Shown here: piece after piece, positions 54,295 to 62,771 of the stretch
How positions within the stretch are numbered: the first letter of the stretch is position 1
Layout: each line of letters starts with the position of its first letter
Assembly: GCF_001411805.1 (NCBI RefSeq)
Contig: NZ_CP007212.1
Coordinates: 1,550,001 to 1,614,000, forward strand
Direction: 5' to 3'
Source: Burkholderia plantarii
GTDB taxonomy: Bacteria > Pseudomonadota > Gammaproteobacteria > Burkholderiales > Burkholderiaceae
DNA: 64,000 bases
Translations under genes and position numbers: made by a program
The notes under the pieces: generated by a model
Database searches by the model: none
What the model was told of the DNA's origin: nothing
The model's input: only the letters and a program-made list of their open reading frames with translations

Positions 54295-55358
54295 GCCGCC
54301 GCCCGCTGCGTGCGCGCGCGCAGGCGCAGGTAGATGGCCGCCGCGTCGCGATAGACGTCGGCGGGGATTTCCTGGTCGACGCGCGTTTCGCGAAAGATCC
54401 GGCGCGCCATCGCGGGCGATTCGACCACGGGGATGCCGTACACGAACGCGACCTTCCTGAGCCGCTGCGCGAAGTCGCCGGTGCCCTTGGCGATCACCAT
54501 CGGCGCCGCCATGCGGGCCGGCAGGTATTTCAGCCCGACCGCGTAGTGGGTCGGGTTGGTGATCAGCACGTCGGCCTCGCGCACGCGGCGCAGGCCGCGC
54601 GCCTGCTGGAACAGCTCGCGCCGGATCTTGCGGCGCTGGCTCTTGATGCGCGGGTCGCCGTCGCGCTGCTTGTGTTCCTGCCGGATCTCGTGGCGGCTCA
54701 TGCGCATCTTGCCGGCGAACAGGCGCCGCACGACCACCAGGTCGATCGCGGCGAACACGGCCGCCGCGATCAGCAGCTTGCCCATCAGCGCGAGGCTGGC
54801 GCCCTGCAGCAGCCCGGCGAGGCGGTGCGGGGTCGTCGGCGTGTGGGAACTGCTGACGACGACGGGCGCGATGCAGGCCGCCATGATGGTGCCGTAGACG
54901 GCCGCCTTGACGAGCGTGCGGCCGGTCTCGAGCAGCGTCTGCCACGAGAACAGGCGCTGGAAGCCCTGCACCGGATTGAGGCGCGACAGCTCGAAGCGCA
55001 GCGCGCCCGGCGCGAACAGGAAACGCGTCTGCACGACCGCGGGCAGGATCGCGGCGGCCATCGTAAGCAGCGTCACGGGGGCGAGCAGGTGCATCAGGTC
55101 GAGCAGCACGGCGGCGAACCAGGCCGACATCGCCGCGGGCGAGCGCGCGACGTCGCCGATGCCGGCAAGCGCGTGCGCGCTGGTGGCCGCGACGTGCCGC
55201 GCGAGCCGGCCGCCGTCGATCCACAGATACGCGGCGCAGGTCGCGAAGCTCGCGAACATGCCGAGTTCCTGGCTCTTCGCCACCATGCCTTTCCTGCGTG
55301 CCTGCTCCAGCCGGTACGCGGTGGCCGCCTCGGAGCGGTTCTGATCCTGTTCAGCCAT
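54291..55358 (-). CDS. flhB: FlhB, export specificity switch
   Basis: A 355-residue protein with four membrane helices and a cytoplasmic C-terminal domain. The N terminus has ARRKGMVAKSQELGMFASF. The self-cleavage motif NPTH is at 268-271, in VLITNPTHYAVGLKY. Cleavage there switches export from rod/hook to filament-type substrates. An intact motif implies that the machine switches substrate class, even though no filament genes are seen here. Confidence 0.95.
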   Translation of the reverse strand: MAEQDQNRSEAATAYRLEQARRKGMVAKSQELGMFASFATCAAYLWIDGGRLARHVAATSAHALAGIGDVARSPAAMSAWFAAVLLDLMHLLAPVTLLTMAAAILPAVVQTRFLFAPGALRFELSRLNPVQGFQRLFSWQTLLETGRTLVKAAVYGTIMAACIAPVVVSSSHTPTTPHRLAGLLQGASLALMGKLLIAAAVFAAIDLVVVRRLFAGKMRMSRHEIRQEHKQRDGDPRIKSQRRKIRRELFQQARGLRRVREADVLITNPTHYAVGLKYLPARMAAPMVIAKGTGDFAQRLRKVAFVYGIPVVESPAMARRIFRETRVDQEIPADVYRDAAAIYLRLRARTQRAAA

Positions 55359-56109
55359 GACTGCGGAAGGCCTGCGGCACGAAATCGAGGGCGAGCCGCG
55401 TGAGGCGCAGCACCACCGGCGCGAGCGTGCCGGCCGACATCGCCATCGCCGCGAGCGTGACGAGGGTCTTGACCTGGAAGCCGAGCACGAGCGCGTTCAT
55501 TTGCGGCAGCACGCGCGCGAGGAACGCGATCGCGAGGTCGGTCAGGAGCAGCGTCAGCATCACGGCGCCGGTCGCGCCGAGCGCGACGCTCGTCAGCGTG
55601 CCGAAATACGAGGCGAACACGGCCGGATCGGCGACCACCGACACGGCGCCGGGCGGGAACGCCTGGGTGAGCGCGACGAGCAGGCCGAGCAGGTCGCGGT
55701 GGCCGTTCTCGGCGAAGAAGATCACGCCGGCCGTCATCGTCAGGATCGTGCCGAACATCGGCGCCTGGCTGCGCGAGCCCGGGTCGATGATCATCGCGAT
55801 GCCGTAGCCGGCCTGCACGTCGAGCACGCGTCCGGCGAACGACAGCGCGGCGAACGCGGCCTGGAACGCGAAGGCGATGGCGAGGCCCAGCAGGCATTCC
55901 CAGGCCGCGGCCGACACCACGTCGATGCCGGCCACGGTTTCGTAGCGGATCGTGGAGGCGAGACAGGCCGACAGCGTGAGCGTCATGGCCGCCTTGACCC
56001 GCATCGGGATCTGCATTTGCGAGAACGGCGGCGCGAGCGCGAATACCGGACCGGTGCGCAACGACAGCAATAGCGCCGCCGTGGACCATCCGACAAACGG
56101 ATTGGTCAT
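55351..56109 (-). CDS. fliR: FliR, export gate component
   Basis: A 252-residue membrane protein from ATG 56109, with about six hydrophobic helices. AGRVLDVQAGYGIAMIIDPGSRSQAPMFGTILTMTAGVIFFAENGHRDLLGLL is the conserved FliR/SctT region. Overlap with flhB is 8 bases. FliR completes the FliPQR gate. Confidence 0.94.
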   Translation of the reverse strand: MTNPFVGWSTAALLLSLRTGPVFALAPPFSQMQIPMRVKAAMTLTLSACLASTIRYETVAGIDVVSAAAWECLLGLAIAFAFQAAFAALSFAGRVLDVQAGYGIAMIIDPGSRSQAPMFGTILTMTAGVIFFAENGHRDLLGLLVALTQAFPPGAVSVVADPAVFASYFGTLTSVALGATGAVMLTLLLTDLAIAFLARVLPQMNALVLGFQVKTLVTLAAMAMSAGTLAPVVLRLTRLALDFVPQAFRSHG

Positions 56110-56111
56110 GA

Positions 56112-56378
56112 TCAGCCCAGCGTCGGGATGAGATTGAACAGGGATTGGGTGAAACCGGTCAGCCGCGCGAGCATCCACGAGCCGAGCACGGCGATGACGA
56201 GGCCGACCACGACCAGTTTCGGCACATACGAGAGGCTCATTTCCTGCAATTGCGTGACCACCTGGAACACGCTGATGGCGAGACCGGTCACGAGCGCGGC
56301 GGCGAGCAGGGGGCCGGCGACCAGCAGGCCCGTCCACAGAAGCTGGGCCATCAGGTTCAACGCGCTGTCGCTCGACAT
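56112..56378 (-). CDS. fliQ: FliQ, export gate component
   Basis: An 88-residue protein with two membrane helices and the FliQ pattern GLAISVFQVVTQLQEMSLSYVPKL. It is the promoter-proximal gene of the whole leftward array, with GGGGATGGTGG just ahead of its ATG and a sigma70-like promoter at 56421-56450. FliQ packs around FliP in the export gate. Confidence 0.95.
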   Translation of the reverse strand: MSSDSALNLMAQLLWTGLLVAGPLLAAALVTGLAISVFQVVTQLQEMSLSYVPKLVVVGLVIAVLGSWMLARLTGFTQSLFNLIPTLG

Positions 56379-56420
56379 ACCACCATCCCCGGGATATTAC
56401 AAAAGGTTACATTTTTGCGT

Positions 56421-56450
56421 ATTTTGATGGTGGGTGACAGGCGATGTCAA
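56421..56450 (-). promoter_or_regulatory. Probable promoter of the flagellar array
   Basis: On the minus strand TTGACA (complement of 56445-56450) and CAAAAT (complement of 56421-56426) are separated by 18 bases. The -35 is perfect and the -10 matches 4 of 6. The predicted start site lies about 35-40 bases before fliQ. No sigma54 or sigma28 consensus was seen here, so the array may be read by the housekeeping sigma factor. Confidence 0.55.
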
Positions 56451-56736
56451 GCAACGCGTAAGTAAGATTTTCTAATATTTCGCATTGGTCCGTGCCGGCA
56501 GTAATTTTTACCTTGCGATGACCAGCCGAGCGAGGCGCGTCGGGCGAATGGCGAATAATCGGCCCGATGACCAATAAGATTGATTGACGGGCGATGGCGG
56601 TCACCGGAAAGTCTGAATCCGCAGTCTCCCGACGATGGCGATTTTTCATTTCCAGGCAATGAAGGAATCGATGCTTCGTGCGGGAAAAATCGTGATTTTG
56701 TCCGCTGGCTCGATGAATGGATAAGGATTCCGAATG

Positions 56737-56799
56737 TTTTTCATGTTCGTGAAAAATCCGATTCGGGATTCCGGGTGTAAGAAATTAATCCTGAATCGG
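56737..56799. other. Two adjacent inverted repeats
   Basis: TTTTTCA (56737-56743) and TGAAAAA (56750-56756) form a perfect 7-bp stem with a 6-base loop. One base on, CCGATTCGGGATT (56758-56770) pairs with AATCCTGAATCGG (56787-56799), 12 of 13 matching, with a 16-base loop. They could be a protein-binding site, a terminator pair, or a structured RNA leader. No gene ends directly before them, so a terminator for a coding gene is unlikely. Confidence 0.5.
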
Positions 56800-57018
56800 G
56801 TAAGTGGGCCGATGTCGTTCGGCCCGTGTGTCTTGCCGCTTTGACCGGAGCCGTCCCGCCATCGCAGGCGCCCGTCGCATGCATTCGAACCTCGCCGCGC
56901 GGATGCCCGGCAGCGGCGTGCGCCGGGCCCGAGGCGAGGGCGCCGGATCCGGGCCGCATGCGCCGGTGCGCATTCACGAAGCCGTTTCCTGCCTTAAGAA
57001 ACCCGTAAACCTGTCGAT

Positions 57019-58191
57019 ATGCTTAGGGTCACCCCCAATCCGATATCGCCAGTGACCGAGGATTCTTCGTTGGAAAGGCGCATGCACGCGCTGCTCGACA
57101 CGGTTCGCCACAACGAGCGCGTGCTGCAGCGGTTTCAGCAGATCGAACTGCGGCTCGTGAGCGCCACCGATTTCGCGGCGTTTCACGACACGCTGGTCGA
57201 GGCGCTCGCGCAGGCGTTCGACCTGCCGTTCGTGACCTTGTGGCTCAACGAGGACATCTCGCTGATTCGCGAGATGCTCGATTCCGTGTCGCGCTCGAAG
57301 CCGGGCGCGCGCGTGGCGCTGCGCGGCCGGCTCGACCCGCTGGTCGGAGCGATGCCCGGCGAGCCGGGCCAGGCCTGGCTCGGTTCCGGTGACGATCTCG
57401 GCGCGACGGCCCGCGCGATGTTCTACGGCGACTCGGAAATGCCCGCCAGCGTCGCGGTGCTGCCGCTGCACCAGGAGCACGGCATCAACGGCTATCTATG
57501 CCTCGGCAGCCGCGACGCCGGGCGTTTCACCGGCGGCAAGGCCACCGATCTGCTGGAGCGCTTCGCGGCCTTCGTCGGCGCCGGCGTGGTCAACGTCGCG
57601 CATCGCGAGCAGGTGGCCCGCTACGGCATGACCGACATGCTCACGAACCTGCCGAACCGCCGCTACTTCGACAGCCGCATCCACGACGAGATGCAGCGCT
57701 CGGCCAGAGCCAAGTCGCCGGTCGCCTGCCTGTTCATCGACGTCGATCACTTCAAGCGCGTCAACGACACCTACGGGCATGCCGTGGGCGACCGCGTGCT
57801 CGCCGCGATCGGCGCCTGCGTCCGCAAGACGGTGCGCCACGGCGATACGGTCGCGCGCTACGGCGGCGAGGAATTCGTCGTGCTGGTGCGCGGCGACGCG
57901 GTCCACGCCTGCACCGTCGCCGAGCGCGTGCGCGCGGCGGTGGCGGCGCTGGTGGCCGTCGAGGTGGAGGGCGATCCGGTCAGCCTGACGGTGTCGATCG
58001 GCGTGGCCGTCGGCAACGTCGAGGAGATCGCCGACGGCGAGGCCGGCGCCGCCAGGCGGCTCGTGGAGCGCGCCGACCGCGCGCTCTACGTGGCCAAGCA
58101 CGGCGGCCGCAATTGCGTGGCGCTGCACCGCCCGTCGTCCGAGCCCGCCCCCGCGCCCGCCCCGGGCGCGCCGGCACTACCCGCGCCCTGA
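57019..58191 (+). CDS. Diguanylate cyclase with DUF484-like sensor domain
   Basis: A 390-residue protein. The N-terminal part has a coiled start (about 20-45) and a DUF484/GAF-like domain (to about 195; FYGDSEMPASVAVLPLHQEHGINGYLCLGS). The GGDEF domain carries GGEEF at 282-286 and an intact product-inhibition site Arg273..Asp276, five residues upstream. It should make cyclic di-GMP and be feedback controlled. The C terminus is Pro/Ala-rich. The start is uncertain: ATG 57019 has no clear ribosome site. It is divergent from the flagellar array, which suggests control of motility or secretion versus attachment. Confidence 0.92.
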   Translation: MLRVTPNPISPVTEDSSLERRMHALLDTVRHNERVLQRFQQIELRLVSATDFAAFHDTLVEALAQAFDLPFVTLWLNEDISLIREMLDSVSRSKPGARVALRGRLDPLVGAMPGEPGQAWLGSGDDLGATARAMFYGDSEMPASVAVLPLHQEHGINGYLCLGSRDAGRFTGGKATDLLERFAAFVGAGVVNVAHREQVARYGMTDMLTNLPNRRYFDSRIHDEMQRSARAKSPVACLFIDVDHFKRVNDTYGHAVGDRVLAAIGACVRKTVRHGDTVARYGGEEFVVLVRGDAVHACTVAERVRAAVAALVAVEVEGDPVSLTVSIGVAVGNVEEIADGEAGAARRLVERADRALYVAKHGGRNCVALHRPSSEPAPAPAPGAPALPAP

Positions 58192-58548
58192 CCGCGACCG
58201 CGACCGCGCCGCCGCGTCCCGCGCCGAGGAACCGGACCCCGCCTCGGGTTGCCCATCTGGTTGCGCATGCAACCGGATCGCCGCGGCAACGCATGCTTTC
58301 GGCGATCACCATCCATCGCGAATCCGGGAAGGCGGGAAGTGCCGTCGGCCACCGCCGCCATCCCACGCGTGGCTTGCCGCCAGGCCGGTCGGTCCGGCTC
58401 TTCCGGATCTCGCCGCGGCTTGCGGTACGATGGCGGCGGGAGCCGCCGACGCTGGGTGTCGGCGGCCTTTCGATATCGTGTCCGGCCGAACGCGCCGGGA
58501 CACCGCGCGGCGTGATACGCGCGGGTCGAATTCGTGGAGAAATGGATC
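58192..58548. other. Intergenic region before carbonic anhydrase
   Basis: About 350 bases with short GC-rich repeats (GCGACC units just after the cyclase stop) and one strong hairpin at 58442-58466. No convincing gene. GGAGAAA at 58536-58542 is the ribosome site of the carbonic anhydrase. Confidence 0.45.
58442..58466 (+). terminator. Strong GC hairpin ahead of the carbonic anhydrase gene
   Basis: GCCGCCGAC (58442-58450) and GTCGGCGGC (58458-58466) form a perfect 9-bp stem with a 7-base loop, followed by CTTT. It may terminate transcription from the cyclase side or form part of the carbonic anhydrase 5' leader. The T-run is too short for a confident call. Confidence 0.45.
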
Positions 58549-59196
58549 GTGCAGAATCTGATTGACGGCTTTATCCGGTTTCAGAACGAGGTATATCCCA
58601 CCCGTTCGGAGCTGTTTCGCAAGCTCGCCAACAGCCAGGACCCGAAGGTCCTCTTCATCACCTGCTCGGACAGCCGGGTGGTGCCCGAACTGCTGATGCA
58701 GGGGCAGCCCGGCGATCTGTTCGTGATCCGCAACGCGGGCAATATCGTCCCGTCATACGGCCCCGAGCCGGGCGGCGTGTCGGCGACGGTCGAATATGCG
58801 GTGGCCGTGCTCGGCGTGCGTGACATCGTGATCTGCGGCCACTCGGACTGCGGCGCGATGAAGGCGATCTCGACCTGCATGTGCCTCGATCACCTGCCGG
58901 CCGTCGGCAGCTGGCTCCGCCACGCCGACGCGGCGCGCGCGGTCAACGAATCGCGCGAATACGATTCGCCCGAGCGCCGGCTCGATTCGCTGGTGCGCGA
59001 CAACATCGTCGCCCAGCTGGCCAACATCCGCACGCATCCGGGCGTCGCGCTGGGGCTCGCGCAAAAGCGCCTCAATCTCCACGGCTGGGTCTACGACATC
59101 CAGGCCGGCGCGATCGACGCGCTCGACGGCGAAACGGGCGAGTTCCTCCCGCTGTCCGAGCACCGTTCCGTCTGCGCGCTGCGCACGCACACCTGA
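58549..59196 (+). CDS. can: Beta-class carbonic anhydrase
   Basis: A 215-residue protein if it starts at GTG 58549, which is 6-9 bases after GGAGAAA and matches the usual family N terminus; a GTG at 58534 would add five residues. Zinc ligands are Cys39 (CSDSR, with Asp41-Arg43 dyad), His98 and Cys101 (GHSDCG). [25 protein letters not shown] is fully typical. It interconverts CO2 and bicarbonate in the cytoplasm, supplying bicarbonate to carboxylases and balancing pH. It is not obviously linked to neighbours. Confidence 0.95.
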   Translation: MQNLIDGFIRFQNEVYPTRSELFRKLANSQDPKVLFITCSDSRVVPELLMQGQPGDLFVIRNAGNIVPSYGPEPGGVSATVEYAVAVLGVRDIVICGHSDCGAMKAISTCMCLDHLPAVGSWLRHADAARAVNESREYDSPERRLDSLVRDNIVAQLANIRTHPGVALGLAQKRLNLHGWVYDIQAGAIDALDGETGEFLPLSEHRSVCALRTHT

Positions 59197-59269
59197 TCCG
59201 GCAGCGCGCCGCCGGTTCGGTCGGCGACGAGCGAGGGCGGCCGTCCCGACGCCCCGACGGCGAAGCCGG

Positions 59270-60487
59270 CTAAAGCGGCCGAAGCGGCCGAAGCGGCCGG
59301 TGCGCCTGCGCCGTCGCCGCGCAGCATGCCGCTTCGCGGCTCGCGGCGGCGGCGATCCGCGCGCTGGCCAGCTCGGAGAACACGAGCGCGACGCCCACCA
59401 CGGCGCTCGCGAGGTAGCCGAGATGATGGCTGCCCACCACCGGGATCGCCGCCGCGCCGATCACGCCGGCGATCGACACGCCCACGTAGGTGGCCGAGGT
59501 ACTGAGCCCGACCAGCACGGCCGCCATCGGCGGGTTCAGGCTGACCAGCCGGAACTGCTGCGGCACCAGCACGCCCCACGCGCAGGCGCCCCACACCGTG
59601 ACGGCGAGCGCGGCGCTCCAGAGGTGCCGGCCCGACCACGGCATCGTGACGATCACGCCCGCCACGGCGACCAGCATCACGACCACCACCTTGCGCGAGC
59701 CGATCCGGTCGAGCACGCGTCCCGTCATCAGGTTCGAGAACGTGCCGGCCAGCCCCCAGAGCACCAGCAGCATGCCGAGCACGACGGCGCTGCCGCCGAC
59801 GGCGCGGTCGAACACCACGGAGAAGTCGTCGTAGATGACGAAGGTGCCGATCTGCGCGAGCACGGTGGTGGCGAGCGTCAGGACCACGCGCGCGTCGGTG
59901 AGCGGCGCGAGGCGCTTCGCCAGCGAGATCGCGGGCGGCAGCAGCACCTCGGGCAGCAGCGCCTGGATGCCGGCGAAGCCGGCCGCGCCGAGCAGCGCGA
60001 CGAACGCCATGGTCCAGCGCCAGTCGGCGATGCCGCCGATCACGGCGCCGAGCGGCGTGCCGAGCGCGGTGGCGGTGGTCAGCCCGGCGACGATGATCGA
60101 CAGGGCGAAGCCGCGCCGCTGCGGCGCGACCAGCAGCGTGCCGGTGCCGCTCGCGGTGGGCGAGAACATCGCGGCGCCGAGGCCGGCCAGCGCACGCATG
60201 GCCAGCGCGATGCCAAGGTTCGGGGCCAGCATCGTGCCGAGATTGGCGACCACGAACAGGCCCATGCCGCCGAGCAGCAGGCGCTTGCGCGCCACGCCGG
60301 CGGCGAGCGCGGCGATGGTGGGCGCGAGCAGCGCGAAGGTCAGCGCATAGACGATGATCAACTGGCCGGCGGCGCCGATGCTGACGTGGAACGACCGGGC
60401 GATCTGAGGCAGGATGCCCCCGAACACGAAGCTGTCGGTGCCGAGCGCGAACATGCCGAGCGCCAGGGTGAGAAGACGACGATCCAT
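59270..60487 (-). CDS. MFS transporter (DHA1-type efflux)
   Basis: A 405-residue protein with 12 predicted membrane helices. The first helix and loop (LALGMFALGTDSFVFGGILPQIA) and the segment ARKRLLLGGMGLFVVANLGTMLAPNLGIALAMRALAGLGAAMFSPTA are typical of DHA1 drug or sugar efflux proteins (AraJ/YdhP type). GGGGGAG lies just before the ATG. The last residues, HRPLRPLRPL, come from a short DNA repeat of GGCCGAAGC units at 59277-59303, suggesting that the stop has drifted. Substrate unknown. Confidence 0.88.
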   Translation of the reverse strand: MDRRLLTLALGMFALGTDSFVFGGILPQIARSFHVSIGAAGQLIIVYALTFALLAPTIAALAAGVARKRLLLGGMGLFVVANLGTMLAPNLGIALAMRALAGLGAAMFSPTASGTGTLLVAPQRRGFALSIIVAGLTTATALGTPLGAVIGGIADWRWTMAFVALLGAAGFAGIQALLPEVLLPPAISLAKRLAPLTDARVVLTLATTVLAQIGTFVIYDDFSVVFDRAVGGSAVVLGMLLVLWGLAGTFSNLMTGRVLDRIGSRKVVVVMLVAVAGVIVTMPWSGRHLWSAALAVTVWGACAWGVLVPQQFRLVSLNPPMAAVLVGLSTSATYVGVSIAGVIGAAAIPVVGSHHLGYLASAVVGVALVFSELASARIAAAASREAACCAATAQAHRPLRPLRPL

Positions 60488-60949
60488 GAGACTCCCCCTT
60501 CTTGAGACGTGGGTTCAAAATAGTTTCGTGACGCAACTTCAGGTGGCGCGCCGGCGTGGAGAAACGCATCGGGACGAATGACACCTGTTTGGAATTCGAG
60601 GAAGTGGAGAGCGGAATCGGACGGGTTCGACGTCGACTGGCGGAAATGGCCGGCGGAATCGATCGCCCGGCCGTGTCGCGCCGCGGCTGGTCGGATGAAA
60701 TCGTGGCGTCGAAGCCCGGCCGGAAAGCCCCGGCGATGGCGGGGTCCGCCATCCGCGTCAGGGCCGCTCGCGCTGCGTCGCGCCCATGTCCGCGCCCGCG
60801 TCGACAGGCGAATGGCATGACACGGACGAGCCGCGCAAAACCGGTAACGTTCTCCAATTCATACGATGGTGACGCCCCTGGCCCGTCGCTACAGTGACGC
60901 CATTCGGCCCCGCGTGTCGCGGGGCCGTCGCACGTTACGTATCGATCGC
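60488..60949. other. 460-bp divergent intergenic region
   Basis: Between the leftward MFS gene and the rightward acyl carrier protein gene. Open frames here have Arg-rich, non-protein composition. AT-richer patches near 60500-60540 (ahead of the MFS gene) and 60835-60870 (ahead of the carrier protein gene) are the likely promoter zones. No repeats or RNA genes seen. Confidence 0.4.
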
Positions 60950-61264
60950 ATGACGAATCCCATCCTTCCGGCCGGCGACGCACTGCGTGTCGCGATCGCA
61001 TCCCGCATCGCCGGGCACCTGAACGTCGACGCCGGGCGGCTGCAAGCCGGCGTGCCGTTCGCCGAGGTGATCCCCGATTTCGATTCCCTGATCCTGCTCG
61101 AGATCGTGCTGATGCTCGAAGGCGAGTTCGGTCTGAGGCTCGACGAGGTGCCGACCGGCCAGGCCGACAGCGCCGCGTCGTCGCCGGCCAATCTCGAGGC
61201 ACTGGCCGCGCAGATCGAGGCGGCCGCCCGCCGCCTGAAATACGCGCCCGCGGAGCCGCTCTGA
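60950..61264 (+). CDS. Acyl carrier protein (dedicated)
   Basis: A 104-residue protein from ATG 60950. The phosphopantetheine site is Ser46 in PDFDSLILLEIVLMLEGEFGL, the DSL motif of acyl carrier proteins; spacing after the serine is normal. It is longer and less acidic than the housekeeping AcpP, with an Ala-rich tail. Its stop overlaps the start of the ketosynthase by one base (TGATG), so the two are co-translated. The pair resembles NodF/NodE in plan. The acyl product is unknown. Confidence 0.85.
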   Translation: MTNPILPAGDALRVAIASRIAGHLNVDAGRLQAGVPFAEVIPDFDSLILLEIVLMLEGEFGLRLDEVPTGQADSAASSPANLEALAAQIEAAARRLKYAPAEPL

Positions 61265-62490
61265 TGCGCGCGCCGCGCGCCGTGGTGATCACGGGCATGG
61301 GGGCGGTGTCGCCGCTCGGCGCGACCCCGGTTTCGATGTTCGCCGCGCTCTGCGACGGGCGCAGCGGCATCACGCGGCATCCCGATCCGGCGATCACGCG
61401 CTGCGTCGGCGTGGCCGACATCGATCCCACCGTCTATTTCTCGCGACGCATGCTCGATTGCTGCGACCGCGCCACGCTGCTCGCGGTGATCGCCGCGCAG
61501 CAGGCCGGCAACGCGGCCGCGCTGCACGACGAAGCGCTGCGCGAGCGGTGCGGCGTGTTCATCGGCACCGGTATCGGCGGCGTCGGCTCGCTCGTGGAGG
61601 GCGTGCTGTCGTTCCACGGCCTGATCCGCAAGGGGCCGAAGCTGATCATTCCGGCGGCGATGCCGAACGCGATCGCCGCGCATGTCGCGATGCAGCTCAA
61701 GACGCGCGCCGAGGCGCAGACCTACGCGACCGCCTGTACCGCCGGCGCGGTGGCACTCGGCGAGGCGTTCCGGCGCGTGCGCGACGGCTATCTCGACATC
61801 GCGCTGTGCGGCGCGAGCGAAGCGATGCTGACGCCGGAACTGATCGGCGCGTGGCAGCAGGCGCGCGTGCTCTGCGACGAGCCGCCCGAGGCGCCGCATA
61901 CCGGCTGCCGGCCGTTCAGCGCGGCGCGCACCGGGATGGCGGTCGGCGAGGGCGCGGCGATCTTCTGCATCGAGCATCTCGATCACGCGCTGGCGCGTGG
62001 CGCGGTGCCGCTCGCCGAACTGGTCGGCTACGGCACCAGCAACGACAGCACGCATCTCGCGAAGCCCGACGCCTCGGGCCAGGCGCTCGCGATCGAGCGC
62101 GCGCTGGTGGATGCCGGCATCGGGCCGGATGCGATCGGCTACGTGAACGCGCACGCCACCGGCACGCGCAGCGGCGACGCGGCCGAAACGCAGGCACTGA
62201 AGCTCGCACTCGGCAGCCATGCGGCGCGGATTCCCGTCAGCAGCACGAAGGGCGCGACCGGCCATCTGATCGGCGCGGCCGGCGCGCTCGAATTCGCGAT
62301 CTGCGTGCAGGCGCTGCAGCAGCAGCGCGTGCCGCCGACGCTGTACTTCGACGCGCTCGATCCGCACTGCGACCTTGATCACGTACCCGATCGCGCGCGC
62401 CCCGTTGACGGACTCGACTACGTGCTCAGCAATTCGTTCGGCATGGGCGGCAATAACGCGAGTCTGATCCTGCGCAGGATTATTCCGTAG
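61264..62490 (+). CDS. Beta-ketoacyl synthase (FabF/NodE type)
   Basis: A 408-residue condensing enzyme. Active-site Cys158 lies in ATACTAGAVALGEAF, His297 in NAHATGTRSGD, Lys329 and His334 in STKGATGHLIGAAGALE; this is the C-H-H set of elongating ketosynthases. NSFGMGGNNASLIL closes the domain. With the adjacent carrier protein it probably extends a specialised acyl chain for a lipid, signal or natural product. No acyltransferase, reductase or thioesterase gene is adjacent, so other steps would use primary fatty acid enzymes. Confidence 0.92.
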   Translation: MRAPRAVVITGMGAVSPLGATPVSMFAALCDGRSGITRHPDPAITRCVGVADIDPTVYFSRRMLDCCDRATLLAVIAAQQAGNAAALHDEALRERCGVFIGTGIGGVGSLVEGVLSFHGLIRKGPKLIIPAAMPNAIAAHVAMQLKTRAEAQTYATACTAGAVALGEAFRRVRDGYLDIALCGASEAMLTPELIGAWQQARVLCDEPPEAPHTGCRPFSAARTGMAVGEGAAIFCIEHLDHALARGAVPLAELVGYGTSNDSTHLAKPDASGQALAIERALVDAGIGPDAIGYVNAHATGTRSGDAAETQALKLALGSHAARIPVSSTKGATGHLIGAAGALEFAICVQALQQQRVPPTLYFDALDPHCDLDHVPDRARPVDGLDYVLSNSFGMGGNNASLILRRIIP

Positions 62491-62771
62491 TCCTCTTGTT
62501 TTTGTCGTTCGTCAATAATCCAGATTGTTTACGAGACGGCAACGGTCGCCAGCGTTAGAGTCGATGCTCGGCACGGCACGTCGCCATTTCGCGAACCGTT
62601 TGCGTGCCGTGGCCGGACGCCCGCCGCCGCGGCGAGCATCCCCCGGCCCGCACCGCGCTCCCCATTTACGCTCGCGGCGTGGGTTCATCCCGGCCGGCCC
62701 CGCAGCGGCCGGTCTTCCGACTCCACCGACGCTTCCCGATCCGGGCCGCCGATCGCGCCCGCTCCTTCCCG

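Larger units (their letters stand above)
56379..57018. other. 640-bp divergent intergenic region
   Basis: Between fliQ (leftward) and the diguanylate cyclase gene (rightward). It is AT-richer than its surroundings. It holds the fliQ promoter at the left and two adjacent inverted repeats (56737-56756 and 56758-56799) near the middle. Short open frames exist but none looks like protein. Regulatory input for both divergent units probably lies here. Confidence 0.5.

Noticed and set aside
51499..54333. A 944-codon plus-strand frame over flgF and flhA
   Set aside because: His/Arg/Glu-rich mirror sequence; the minus strand has clear FlgF and FlhA.
54295..55224. N-terminal extension of flhA to 1000 codons
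   Set aside because: The extra 310 codons lie in the wrong frame of flhB and look like shadow; FlhA normally starts with the MNSLASRL-type sequence at 54294.
36140..56378. Reading the secretion genes as a non-flagellar type III injectisome
   Set aside because: FlgB, FlgC, FlgF, FlgG rods, FlgE hook, FlgD cap, FlgH and FlgI rings and FlgA are all present. Injectisomes use a secretin and a needle instead, and none is seen.
60556..60897. A 113-codon frame between the MFS and carrier protein genes
   Set aside because: Arg/Ala-rich low-information sequence with no ribosome site and no recognisable motif.
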